Positions 34,199-44,221 of a stretch of DNA of 64,000 nt are shown here, piece after piece. Each line of letters opens with the position of its first letter. Positions within the stretch are counted from its first letter, which is position 1. The stretch covers positions 124,001 through 188,000 of the forward strand of contig NZ_AQXB01000001.1 in the NCBI RefSeq assembly GCF_000375365.1. The letters run 5' to 3'. Source of the DNA: Corynebacterium mastitidis DSM 44356 (GTDB lineage Bacteria > Actinomycetota > Actinomycetes > Mycobacteriales > Mycobacteriaceae). The position numbers were made by a program, and so were the translations under genes. The notes below the pieces were generated by a model. The model worked only from the letters and a program-made list of their open reading frames with translations. It was not told where the DNA came from and ran no database searches.

Positions 34199-34204
34199 TA
34201 CCAT
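34199..34204 (+). promoter_or_regulatory. phoD: -10 box for leaderless phoD mRNA
   Basis: TACCAT ends 7 nt before the ATG at 34212 and there is no ribosome site between them, the same layout as at tex, the P-loop ATPase and sepIVA. Confidence 0.45.
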
Positions 34205-34211
34205 CGCCCCC

Positions 34212-35792
34212 ATGCCTGTTTCCCGTCGCCTCTTCCTGGCCTCCTCCGGCCTCGCCACCGCCGGTGCCCTGCTCCCCGCCTCGCTCCCTTCCCCAGCCAC
34301 CGCAACCGCCTCGGCCCAGAACCCCTCCCCGCTGTCCTCCTTCGGCGGCCTCATCCCGGAGCGCCCGCGCCTGACCCACGGCGTCGCCTCGGGCGACGTG
34401 CGCCCGGACGGCGCCCTGATCTGGACGCGCGCGGATCGCCCCAGCCGCCTCATCGTGGAGGCCTCCCCCACCGAGTCCTTCCGCAATCCCCGCCGCTTCA
34501 CCGGCATGACCATGACCCCGGAAACCGATCACACAGGCAAGCTGCGCCTGGTGGGCCTGGACACCGATTCGGACGTGCACTACCGGGCCTTTGCCCAGGA
34601 CCTCGATACCGGCCTGCTCTCCGAGCCGGTGCTGGGGACGCTGCGCACGGCGCCGTCGGCAAGCAGGAACATCCGCTTCCAGTGGTCGGGCGACGTGGCG
34701 GGCCAGGGCTACGGCATCAACCCTGAGCTCGGGGGCTGGACGGCGTGGTCGCAGATGGCGCAGCGCAACCCGGACTTCTTCCTGCACTCCGGGGACACCA
34801 TCTACGCGGACAACCCCATCGAGGAGTCGGTGACACTGCCCGATGGCCGCGTGTGGCGCAACGTGGTCACGGAGGCGAAGTCCCGCGTGGCGCAGAGCCT
34901 GGAGGATTATCGCGGCAACTACGCCTATAACCTCATGGACTCCCACTACCGGGACTTCCAAGCCCGGGTTCCGCAGATCGTGCAGTGGGACGACCACGAG
35001 ACGGTGAACAACTGGTACCCGGGCGAGGTGCTGGACCTGCCGGAGTACGCGGTCAAGGACGTCAACACCCTGGCCGGGTGGGCGCACCGGGCGTTCCACG
35101 AGTGGCAGCCCACGGATCAGAGCATGGCGGTGGACGGGCGCATCTACCGCAAGATCTCCTACGGCCCGCTGCTGGACGTCTTCGTGCTGGACATGCGCTC
35201 CTACAAGGACGATAACGAGCTAAACCATCGCGGCACCAGGGCCGACGGCGCGATCCTGGGCGAGCGGCAGGAGAAGTGGCTGATCCAGGGGCTGCAATCC
35301 TCCACCGCAACGTGGAAGGTGGTGGCCAACGACCTCCCCCTGGGGATCGTGGTGCCGGACGGGAAGTCCGGCAACCAGGAGGGCGTGGCCAACGGCGGGC
35401 CGGGGGCGCCGGTGGGGCGGGAATCGGAGATCGCCCGCGTGCTCCACGCCATCCGCGAGGTGCGCAACGTGGTGTGGCTGACCGCCGACGTCCACTACAC
35501 CGCTGCCCACCACTATCACCCGGATCGCGCGGCGTTCCAGGAGTTCTCCCCGTTCTGGGAGTTCGTCTCCGGGCCTCTGCAGGCCGGGGCCTTTGGGCCC
35601 AACGAGATGGACCCCACCTTTGGCCCCGAGGTGGTGTACGTGCACGCCCCGGAGGAGCCCAACCAGTCCCCGCTGGACGAGTTCCAGCACTTTGGCGAGG
35701 TGGACATCGACGGCCAGACGCGGGAGATGACCGTCAAGCTGCTCACCACCCGGGGAACGGAGCTATACCGGGTGACGCTGCCCGCCGAGTAG
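34212..35792 (+). CDS. phoD: PhoD-like alkaline phosphatase
   Basis: An exported metallophosphatase of 526 residues that releases phosphate from phosphodiesters and monoesters. The N-terminus is a Tat signal: SRRLFLASSG followed by a hydrophobic run and an Ala-rich cleavage region. Domain order is N-terminal beta domain (HGVASGDVRPDGALIWTR, residues 57-74), then the catalytic domain with WSGDVAGQG, HSGDTIYAD, WDDHETVNNW and TADVHYTA, all metal or active-site motifs. ATG at 34212 was chosen because it starts the twin-arginine peptide. Usually phosphate-starvation induced; no PhoB-type box was identified. Confidence 0.93.
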   Translation: MPVSRRLFLASSGLATAGALLPASLPSPATATASAQNPSPLSSFGGLIPERPRLTHGVASGDVRPDGALIWTRADRPSRLIVEASPTESFRNPRRFTGMTMTPETDHTGKLRLVGLDTDSDVHYRAFAQDLDTGLLSEPVLGTLRTAPSASRNIRFQWSGDVAGQGYGINPELGGWTAWSQMAQRNPDFFLHSGDTIYADNPIEESVTLPDGRVWRNVVTEAKSRVAQSLEDYRGNYAYNLMDSHYRDFQARVPQIVQWDDHETVNNWYPGEVLDLPEYAVKDVNTLAGWAHRAFHEWQPTDQSMAVDGRIYRKISYGPLLDVFVLDMRSYKDDNELNHRGTRADGAILGERQEKWLIQGLQSSTATWKVVANDLPLGIVVPDGKSGNQEGVANGGPGAPVGRESEIARVLHAIREVRNVVWLTADVHYTAAHHYHPDRAAFQEFSPFWEFVSGPLQAGAFGPNEMDPTFGPEVVYVHAPEEPNQSPLDEFQHFGEVDIDGQTREMTVKLLTTRGTELYRVTLPAE

Positions 35793-35808
35793 CGCCCCGG
35801 CGCGCATG

Positions 35809-35854
35809 AAAAAGGCCGCCCCGGGTGGTTCCTCGGACCCCTCGGGGCGGCCTT
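35809..35854. terminator. Bidirectional terminator phoD / rpsP
   Basis: GGCCGCCCCG (35814-35823) and CGGGGCGGCC (35843-35852) form a 10-bp stem extended by AA/TT. The minus-strand transcript from rpsP ends in a run of five T (35809-35813), typical of a rho-independent terminator; the plus strand has CTTCTCT after the stem. Confidence 0.8.
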
Positions 35855-35903
35855 CTCTATGCTTTCCGCGCTTTCCGTACTACTCGTGCGCGCGAGCGGG
35901 GAA

Positions 35904-36392
35904 TTACTCGGCGGACTCCGCCTCGGCATCCTGCTCGCCGGCCTCGGCGGCGGCCTTCTCGGCGGCCAGCTTCTCGGCGGCGGCCTTGGCCTCCTTCTCC
36001 TCCTTGGCCTTGCGCTTCTTCTCCACCACGTCGTCCACGGAGGGGCCGTTGTTGGCCTCGGCCAGGGCCTCGTTGAACAGGTCCAGCTTGGACTTCTTCT
36101 CCGGGGCCACCTTGAGGGTGCCCTCGGCGCCCTCGATGCCCTTGAACTTCTGCCAGTCGCCGGTGACCTTGAGCAGGGCCAGCACGGGCTCGGTGGGCTG
36201 GGCGCCCACGCCCAGCCAGTACTGGGCGCGCTCGGAGTCGATCTTGATCACGGAGGGATCTTCCTTCGGCTCGTAGATGCCGATGTTCTCGATCACCTTG
36301 CCGTCGCGGCGGGTGCGGGCGTCCGCGATCACCACGCGGTAGTGCGGGGTGCGGATCTTGCCGAGGCGCTGGAGCTTGATCTTGACAGCCAT
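35904..36392 (-). CDS. rpsP: 30S ribosomal protein S16
   Basis: S16 helps assemble the 30S body. The 162-residue product starts [28 protein letters not shown] and [12 protein letters not shown] are conserved. Residues from about 105 on are a charged Ala/Glu/Lys extension typical of actinobacterial S16. ATG at 36392 follows AAAAGGAC. The gene is separated from ffh by 209 nt with a promoter-like TAATAT and a GC-rich leader hairpin (36433-36453), and ends before a strong terminator. Confidence 0.96.
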   Translation of the reverse strand: MAVKIKLQRLGKIRTPHYRVVIADARTRRDGKVIENIGIYEPKEDPSVIKIDSERAQYWLGVGAQPTEPVLALLKVTGDWQKFKGIEGAEGTLKVAPEKKSKLDLFNEALAEANNGPSVDDVVEKKRKAKEEKEAKAAAEKLAAEKAAAEAGEQDAEAESAE

Positions 36393-36432
36393 GCTGGTGT
36401 GTCCTTTTCTGTGGTCACTGGGCAGTTCTGGC

Positions 36433-36453
36433 GCCCGCCCGGGGTGGGCGGGC
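36433..36453 (-). other. Hairpin in the rpsP leader
   Basis: GCCCGCCC and GGGCGGGC form a perfect 8-bp stem with a 5-nt loop, 40 nt before the rpsP start codon on the minus strand. It could be part of translational feedback control or the end of a read-through transcript from ffh. Confidence 0.4.
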
Positions 36454-36564
36454 CGGTTCAACCCTTAGGTTTAGCCTGCGTGTGAGCCTGCTGGCCGGCC
36501 GTGGCCGGGAACAGCGTGACGCAGGAACGTATCTGTGTGCTGCCCACGCGGGGCAACCCGCAAA

Positions 36565-36570
36565 ATATTA
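36565..36570 (-). promoter_or_regulatory. rpsP: Putative -10 box of rpsP
   Basis: TAATAT on the minus strand lies 172 nt before rpsP, in the only AT-rich patch between ffh and rpsP. No clear -35 hexamer. Confidence 0.4.
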
Positions 36571-36601
36571 CTACAGCGGGCGCACCCGGCGCCAGTTTCC
36601 C

Positions 36602-38233
36602 CTACTTGCCCTTGCCCTGGCCGAAGTCCAGGTTGTTGAGGTCGATGTTCTCCATGCCCTTGGGCATCTTCGGCATCCCCTTGGCCAGCTTGCCCAGCCC
36701 GCCCAGGCCGGGCATGCCGCCCCCGGCCTCCATCTGCTGCTGCAACTGCTGGAGCTGCGCCATGTCCGGCATCCCCCCGCCCATGCCGGGCATCTTCGGC
36801 GGGGTCGGCCCCTTCTTCGCGGGCTTGCGCTTGCCGTTCTTGCCCTTGCGGCCCTTGGGCTTCTTCTTCGTGGCCGAGCGCATGGGCCCGCCCATGCCGA
36901 ACTGCCCGGCCATCTTGCCCATCATCTTCTTGGCCTCGAAGAAACGCTCCACGAGCTGGTTGACGTCGGAGACCTGCACGCCGGAGCCCGCCGCGATGCG
37001 CTTGCGGCGCGAGGCGTTGAGGATCTTGGGGTTCTCCCGCTCGGCGGGGGTCATGCCGCGGATGATGGCCTGGATGCGATCCAGTTGTTTCTCGTCCACC
37101 ATGTCCGCCATCTGGTTCATCTGCTTGCCGCCGGGCAGCATCTTGAGCAGGTTGCCGATCGGCCCCATGCGGCGGATCATGAGCATCTGATCCAGGAAGT
37201 CCTCCAGGGTCAGCTCCCCGGTGCCGATCTTCTGCGCGGTGGCCTCCGCCTGCTGCTGGTCAAAGACAGTCTCCGCCTGCTCGATCAGGGAGAGCATGTC
37301 GCCCATGCCCAGGATGCGGCTGGCCATGCGCTCGGGGTGGAAGACGTCGAAGTCCTCCAGCTTCTCGCCCGTGGAGGCGAACAGGATCGGCTTGCCGGTG
37401 ACCTCGCGGATGGACAGCGCCGCGCCGCCTCGGGCGTCGCCGTCGAGCTTGGTCAGCACCACGCCGGTGAAGTCCACGCCGTCGCGGAAGGCCTCGGCGG
37501 TGCTCACGGCGTCCTGGCCGATCATGGAGTCGATGACAAAGAGCACCTCGTCCGGCTGCACGGCGTCGCGGATGTTGCGCGCCTGCGTCATCAGCTCCTC
37601 GTCGATGCCCAGGCGGCCCGCGGTATCCACGATCACCACGTCGTGCTGCGCGCGGCGCGCCTCCTCGATGCCCGCCTGGGCCACCGCCACGGGATCCCCG
37701 TGGGAGGTGCCCATCTCGTGCTCCGAGGAGTCCAGGGAGGTGCCGGGGTCCGGGGCGAAGGTGGGCACGCCCGCGCGCTCGCCCACGATCTGGAGCTGCT
37801 GCACGGCGCCGGGGCGCTGGAGATCGCAGGCCACCAGCATGGGGGTGTGGCCCTGCTTTTCCAGGTGCTTGGCCAGCTTGCCCGCCAGGGTGGTCTTACC
37901 CGCGCCCTGGAGGCCCGCGAGCATGATCACGGTGGGCGGGTTCTTGGCGAGGTTGAGTCTGCGGGTCTCCCCGCCGAGGATGCCCGTGAGCTCCTCGTTG
38001 ACGATCTTGATGACCTGCTGGGCCGGGTTGAGCGCCTGGGAGACCTCCGCGCCGCCCGCGCGTTCCTTGATCCTCTTGATGAAGCCGCGCACCACGGGCA
38101 GGGAGACGTCCGCCTCCAGCAGCGCCAGGCGGATCTCCCGGGCCGTGGAATTGATGTCTGCCTCGGTGAGTTTTCCCTTGCCGCGGATGCCGCTGAGCGC
38201 TCCGGAAAGGCGATCGGACAAAGACTCAAACAC
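36602..38233 (-). CDS. ffh: Signal recognition particle protein
   Basis: Ffh binds 4.5S RNA and signal sequences and docks with FtsY. The 543-residue protein has the N domain (1-85), Walker A GLQGAGKTT at 107-115, ACDLQRPGAVQQL, DTAGRL and TKLDGDARGG in the GTPase domain, and a Met-rich M domain from about 300. The C-terminus is an unusually long tail of basic then Met/Gly-rich sequence (about 450-543). The start is GTG at 38233 with GGGAG upstream. It follows glnD by 34 nt. Confidence 0.96.
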   Translation of the reverse strand: MFESLSDRLSGALSGIRGKGKLTEADINSTAREIRLALLEADVSLPVVRGFIKRIKERAGGAEVSQALNPAQQVIKIVNEELTGILGGETRRLNLAKNPPTVIMLAGLQGAGKTTLAGKLAKHLEKQGHTPMLVACDLQRPGAVQQLQIVGERAGVPTFAPDPGTSLDSSEHEMGTSHGDPVAVAQAGIEEARRAQHDVVIVDTAGRLGIDEELMTQARNIRDAVQPDEVLFVIDSMIGQDAVSTAEAFRDGVDFTGVVLTKLDGDARGGAALSIREVTGKPILFASTGEKLEDFDVFHPERMASRILGMGDMLSLIEQAETVFDQQQAEATAQKIGTGELTLEDFLDQMLMIRRMGPIGNLLKMLPGGKQMNQMADMVDEKQLDRIQAIIRGMTPAERENPKILNASRRKRIAAGSGVQVSDVNQLVERFFEAKKMMGKMAGQFGMGGPMRSATKKKPKGRKGKNGKRKPAKKGPTPPKMPGMGGGMPDMAQLQQLQQQMEAGGGMPGLGGLGKLAKGMPKMPKGMENIDLNNLDFGQGKGK

Positions 38234-38267
38234 TGTGGTGCCGCTCCCTCGTAGAACTACGGGTTGT

Positions 38268-40738
<2,471 letters not shown>

Positions 40739-40773
40739 CTACTGGCCCGCGGGCTTACGGCCGCCGTTGCTTC

Positions 40774-42030
40774 CTACCGGGCCCCGGCGGAGTCGTAGGC
40801 GGACTCCGCGTGCAGGGCGTAGTCGATGCCGTTGTACTCGTCCTCCCTGTCCACGCGCCATCCCATCGCCGCCTTGAGCGCCACGGCGATGATCGCGGTG
40901 ACGGCCCCGGAGAAGAGCACGGCGGCCAGCGCGATGAGGACCTGCACCACGGTGAGCCGAATATCGCCCAGCAGGATGCCCACGCCCACGGTGCCCCACA
41001 GCCCGGCCACCAGGTGCACGCCCACCACATCGAGGGAGTCGTCATACCCAAAGCGGAACTTCAGGCCCACCGCCAGGCAGGCGAGCACCCCGCCCACCGC
41101 GCCGAGGATCAGGGAGGTCACCGGGGTCAGCGCCCCGGCCGCCGGGGTGATCGCCACGAGCCCGGCCACCAGGCCGGACGCCGCGCCCAGCGAGGTGGCG
41201 TGCCCGTCGCGCGCCTTCTCCGTGGCCAGCCAGGCCAGCAGTCCCGCCGCCGCGGCGGCCGCGGTGTTCACCCAGGCCAGGGCCGCCGTGGCGTCCGGGG
41301 CCAGGGCCGAGCCCGCGTTGAACCCGCACCAGCCGAACCACAGCAAGGCCGCGCCCAGCATCACCATCGGCAGGTTGTGCGGGCGGGAGACCCGGCGGGG
41401 AAAGCCCTGCCGCTTGCCCACCACGAGGGCCAGCACCAGGGCCGCCGCGCCCGCCGAGATGTGCACCACCGTGCCCCCGGCGAAGTCGATGGGCGCCACG
41501 GCGGCCTCCCCCTCGGCGGTGGTGCCGAAGATCCAGGCGGAGATCGAGTCCCCGCCCTCGGAGAGCAGGCCGCCGCCCCACACCATGTGCGCCAGCGGGA
41601 AGTACACCAGGGTGGGCCAGGCCGCGCTGAACACCAGCCAGGTGGAGAACTTCACGCGCCCCGCCAGCGCCCCGGAGATGATCGCCGTGGAGATCACCGC
41701 GAAGGTGAGCTGGAAGGCCACGTCCACCAGAGCGGGATAGCCGTTGCCCCCGGCGGTGGCGGCGTCGATGCCGCGCAGCCCGAAGAACTCCACCGGCGAG
41801 GCCACCACCCCGCCGAGGGAATGGGTGCCGTAGGACATGGACCAGCCCCAGAGCAGGTACACCACGGTGACCACGCCGAGCGAGCTAAAGCTCATCATCA
41901 TCATGTTGAGCACCGCGCGGCGGCCCGCCATTCCCCCGTAGAACAACGCCAGGGCCGGCGTCATGAGGAGCACGAGCGTGGCCGCCACCAGCACCCAGGC
42001 CGCGTTGGCGGCGAGCGATTCTGTGACCAT
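40774..42030 (-). CDS. amtB: Ammonium transporter
   Basis: A 418-residue, eleven-helix ammonium channel. The twin pore histidines are H190 (GGTVVHISAG) and H339 (VVGVHLVAG); F106 in DVAFQLTFA is a gate residue. The C-terminal cytoplasmic tail ends with WRVDREDEYNGIDYALHAESAY, conserved for GlnK docking. ATG at 42030 has AGGTAGG upstream. The promoter region holds an AmtR-like box. Confidence 0.96.
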   Translation of the reverse strand: MVTESLAANAAWVLVAATLVLLMTPALALFYGGMAGRRAVLNMMMMSFSSLGVVTVVYLLWGWSMSYGTHSLGGVVASPVEFFGLRGIDAATAGGNGYPALVDVAFQLTFAVISTAIISGALAGRVKFSTWLVFSAAWPTLVYFPLAHMVWGGGLLSEGGDSISAWIFGTTAEGEAAVAPIDFAGGTVVHISAGAAALVLALVVGKRQGFPRRVSRPHNLPMVMLGAALLWFGWCGFNAGSALAPDATAALAWVNTAAAAAAGLLAWLATEKARDGHATSLGAASGLVAGLVAITPAAGALTPVTSLILGAVGGVLACLAVGLKFRFGYDDSLDVVGVHLVAGLWGTVGVGILLGDIRLTVVQVLIALAAVLFSGAVTAIIAVALKAAMGWRVDREDEYNGIDYALHAESAYDSAGAR

Positions 42031-42050
42031 GAGGCACCTACCTTTCGTAT

Positions 42051-42071
42051 TTTCTATCGGAATACAGGTAA
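42051..42071 (-). promoter_or_regulatory. AmtR-like operator before amtB
   Basis: TTTCTATCGGAATACAGG-TAA contains CTAT, a 6-nt spacer and ACAG, one position off the AmtR pattern CTAT-N6-ATAG with flanking T-rich and A-rich sides. It overlaps the TAGGCT (42071-42076) -10 candidate and start region of amtB-glnK-glnD. AmtR is the known nitrogen repressor of Corynebacterium. Confidence 0.6.
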
Positions 42072-42104
42072 GCCTAGACCAAAGGGGCCCTTTTTGGTTG
42101 TTCT

Positions 42105-42144
42105 ACAGAAAATAATATGGCGTAGATCACAAGATCTACGCCAT
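42105..42144 (-). terminator. Terminator of ftsY
   Basis: A 12-bp perfect stem (ATGGCGTAGATC with GATCTACGCCAT) and 4-nt loop is followed on the minus strand by ATTATTTTC. It starts 24 nt after the ftsY stop and separates it from the amtB promoter. Confidence 0.85.
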
Positions 42145-42167
42145 GCGCCGCTCCGGACGAGCGAACC

Positions 42168-44018
42168 CTACGCGGACTCCCCCAGCAGGGCGTCCACGAA
42201 GCCCTCCACCTCGAAGGGAGCCAGGTCATCCGAGCCCTCGCCCAGGCCCACGAGCTTCACCGGAACCCCCAGCTCCTCCTGCACCTTAAACACGATGCCG
42301 CCCTTGGCCGTGCCGTCGAGCTTGGTGAGCACCACGCCGGTGATGTCCACGACCTCGCTGAAGGTGCGCGCCTGCATCAGGCCGTTCTGCCCCACGGTGG
42401 CGTCCAGCACCAGCAGCACCTCGTCCACCTTGGCCTTCTTCTCCACCACGCGCTTGACCTTGCCGAGCTGATCCATCAGCCCCACGGAGGTGTGCAGGCG
42501 ACCGGCCGTGTCCACCAGCACCACGTCCGCCTGCGTGGACACGCCGTGGGCCACGGCGTCGAAGGCCACCGAGGCCGGGTCCGCCCCCTCGGCGCCCCGC
42601 ACGGTCTGCGCGCCCACGCGACGGCCCCACGTCTCGAGCTGGTCGGCGGCTGCGGCGCGGAAGGTATCCGCCGCGCCCAGCACCACCTTGTGGCCCATCG
42701 ACACCAGCACGCGGGCCAGCTTGCCCGTGGTGGTGGTCTTGCCCGTGCCGTTGACGCCCACCACCAGCACCACCGCCGGCTTGCCCTCATAGGGCATGGC
42801 CTTGATCGAACGGTCCAGGCCCGGCTGGCAGGCCTCGATGAGCGTCTCGCGCAGCATCGCGCGCGCCTCCGCCTCGGAGGCCACGCCGCGCTCCGCGATC
42901 TTCTCGCGCAGATCCTCCACCACCCTGGTGGTCACCGTGGTGCCCAGGTCCGCCATGACCAGGGTGTCCTCGATCTCCTCCCAGGCGTCCTCGTCCAGGT
43001 CGCCCGCCGAGAGGATGCCCAGCACGGACTTGCCGATCATGTTCTGCGAGCGCGAGAGCCGCCCGCGCAGGCGGCCCAGGCGGCCCGCCGCCGGGGCGAT
43101 CTCCTCCTGCGGCTCCTCCGGCTCCTGCGCCTGAGCCGGGGGCTGCTGGGGCTGCGGGGCCTCGGCGGGGCGCTCCGCCTCGGGCTCCGGCGCCGGGGTC
43201 TGCTCCAGCGCCTCCTCGGCGCCCCGGGCCGTCGCGGCGGCCGCGGCTGCGGCCTCCTGAGCCTTCTCGGCTTCCTCGGCCTCCCGCTGCGGCTCGGGGG
43301 TGGCCGGGGGCGCGGTGTCCTCGGTGGGTTCGGCGGACTCCGCCGCCTCGGGGGTCTCGACCGCCTCGACTACATCGGCCGCCTCGGGCTCGGCGTCCTC
43401 GCGGGCCTCTGTTGCCTCTGTTGCCTCTGTTTCCTCGTCTACCTTCGGCTTCTCCTCCTCGGGCGCCTCCGGGGCGATCTCCTGCGCCGGGGCCGGGACC
43501 ACCGACTCCTCCGGGGCCTGCTCCGCCACGGGCTGCGGGGCCTCCGGCCGGGCGGTCTCAGGCTCGGCGGGCCGCGCAGGCTCCGCCGCCTCCCCCGCCT
43601 CGTCGCTGGGGCGCGGCGGCACGGTCGGCTCGATCGGCTCGGTCACGCGGGGCGTGGGCCGCTCGCTCGCAGCCGGGGCCGCGTGCTTCTCGGACGGCGC
43701 GGGCTGCGGCGCGGGGGCCTGCTTCTTCGGCTCCTCACGCGGCACCGGCTGCTTTTCCGGTTGCCCGGCGCGCCCCCCGGTGAAGGCCGCCACGCTGGCG
43801 TCCGCCGCGCCCCCGGGGGCGAAGTTAAACCCGCCCTTGGCCTGGTAATTGCCGGATTTTTCTTGCTGAGTAAGCTGCTTGGGCTCCTCGTCCTCCTTCT
43901 TGTCAAAGCTCACCGTCTTAGAGGCCGCGTGCTTGCGGCCAATAACCACGAGAATCGCCACCAACAGGAGGATGACGAGGAGCGCGATCCCACCAATGAT
44001 CCAAAAATCCGTAGACAT
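42168..44018 (-). CDS. ftsY: SRP receptor FtsY
   Basis: Membrane-docked GTPase partner of Ffh. The 616-residue protein begins with a membrane helix (FWIIGGIALLVILLLVAILV), unusual among E. coli-type FtsY but common in actinobacteria, then a long acidic, Pro/Glu/Ala-rich linker (about 50-315), and the NG domain with GVNGTGKT at 421-428, AADTFRAAAADQL, DTAGRL and TKLDGTAKGG. ATG at 44018 (MSTDFW) with GGAA upstream was preferred to ATGs at 44030 and 44027. It ends before a strong terminator. Confidence 0.95.
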   Translation of the reverse strand: MSTDFWIIGGIALLVILLLVAILVVIGRKHAASKTVSFDKKEDEEPKQLTQQEKSGNYQAKGGFNFAPGGAADASVAAFTGGRAGQPEKQPVPREEPKKQAPAPQPAPSEKHAAPAASERPTPRVTEPIEPTVPPRPSDEAGEAAEPARPAEPETARPEAPQPVAEQAPEESVVPAPAQEIAPEAPEEEKPKVDEETEATEATEAREDAEPEAADVVEAVETPEAAESAEPTEDTAPPATPEPQREAEEAEKAQEAAAAAAATARGAEEALEQTPAPEPEAERPAEAPQPQQPPAQAQEPEEPQEEIAPAAGRLGRLRGRLSRSQNMIGKSVLGILSAGDLDEDAWEEIEDTLVMADLGTTVTTRVVEDLREKIAERGVASEAEARAMLRETLIEACQPGLDRSIKAMPYEGKPAVVLVVGVNGTGKTTTTGKLARVLVSMGHKVVLGAADTFRAAAADQLETWGRRVGAQTVRGAEGADPASVAFDAVAHGVSTQADVVLVDTAGRLHTSVGLMDQLGKVKRVVEKKAKVDEVLLVLDATVGQNGLMQARTFSEVVDITGVVLTKLDGTAKGGIVFKVQEELGVPVKLVGLGEGSDDLAPFEVEGFVDALLGESA

Positions 44019-44167
44019 GGTTTCCATCATGGCAGGGCACACCCCCGTTGACCACCCCGCCTCCCCCCCTGGGCGGCCTCGCCCTGCCGACGCCACCACG
44101 GCGCAGCGTGACTGGTGGGGCTACCGCGCGCACGGAAGCGGAATGAAAAGATCTTCTCAGGCCGCGC

Positions 44168-44196
44168 TGTGGCGGATGTGATTCACACCCGCCACA
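44168..44196 (-). terminator. Hairpin after the large unknown gene
   Basis: TGTGGCGG and CCGCCACA pair, with an inner TGTG/CACA extension, one mismatch and a 3-nt loop. It begins 26 nt after the stop of the 1164-residue gene. No T run follows, so termination efficiency is uncertain. Confidence 0.5.
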
Positions 44197-44221
44197 CTCA
44201 GACGCCCCCCGGGCTGGCCTC

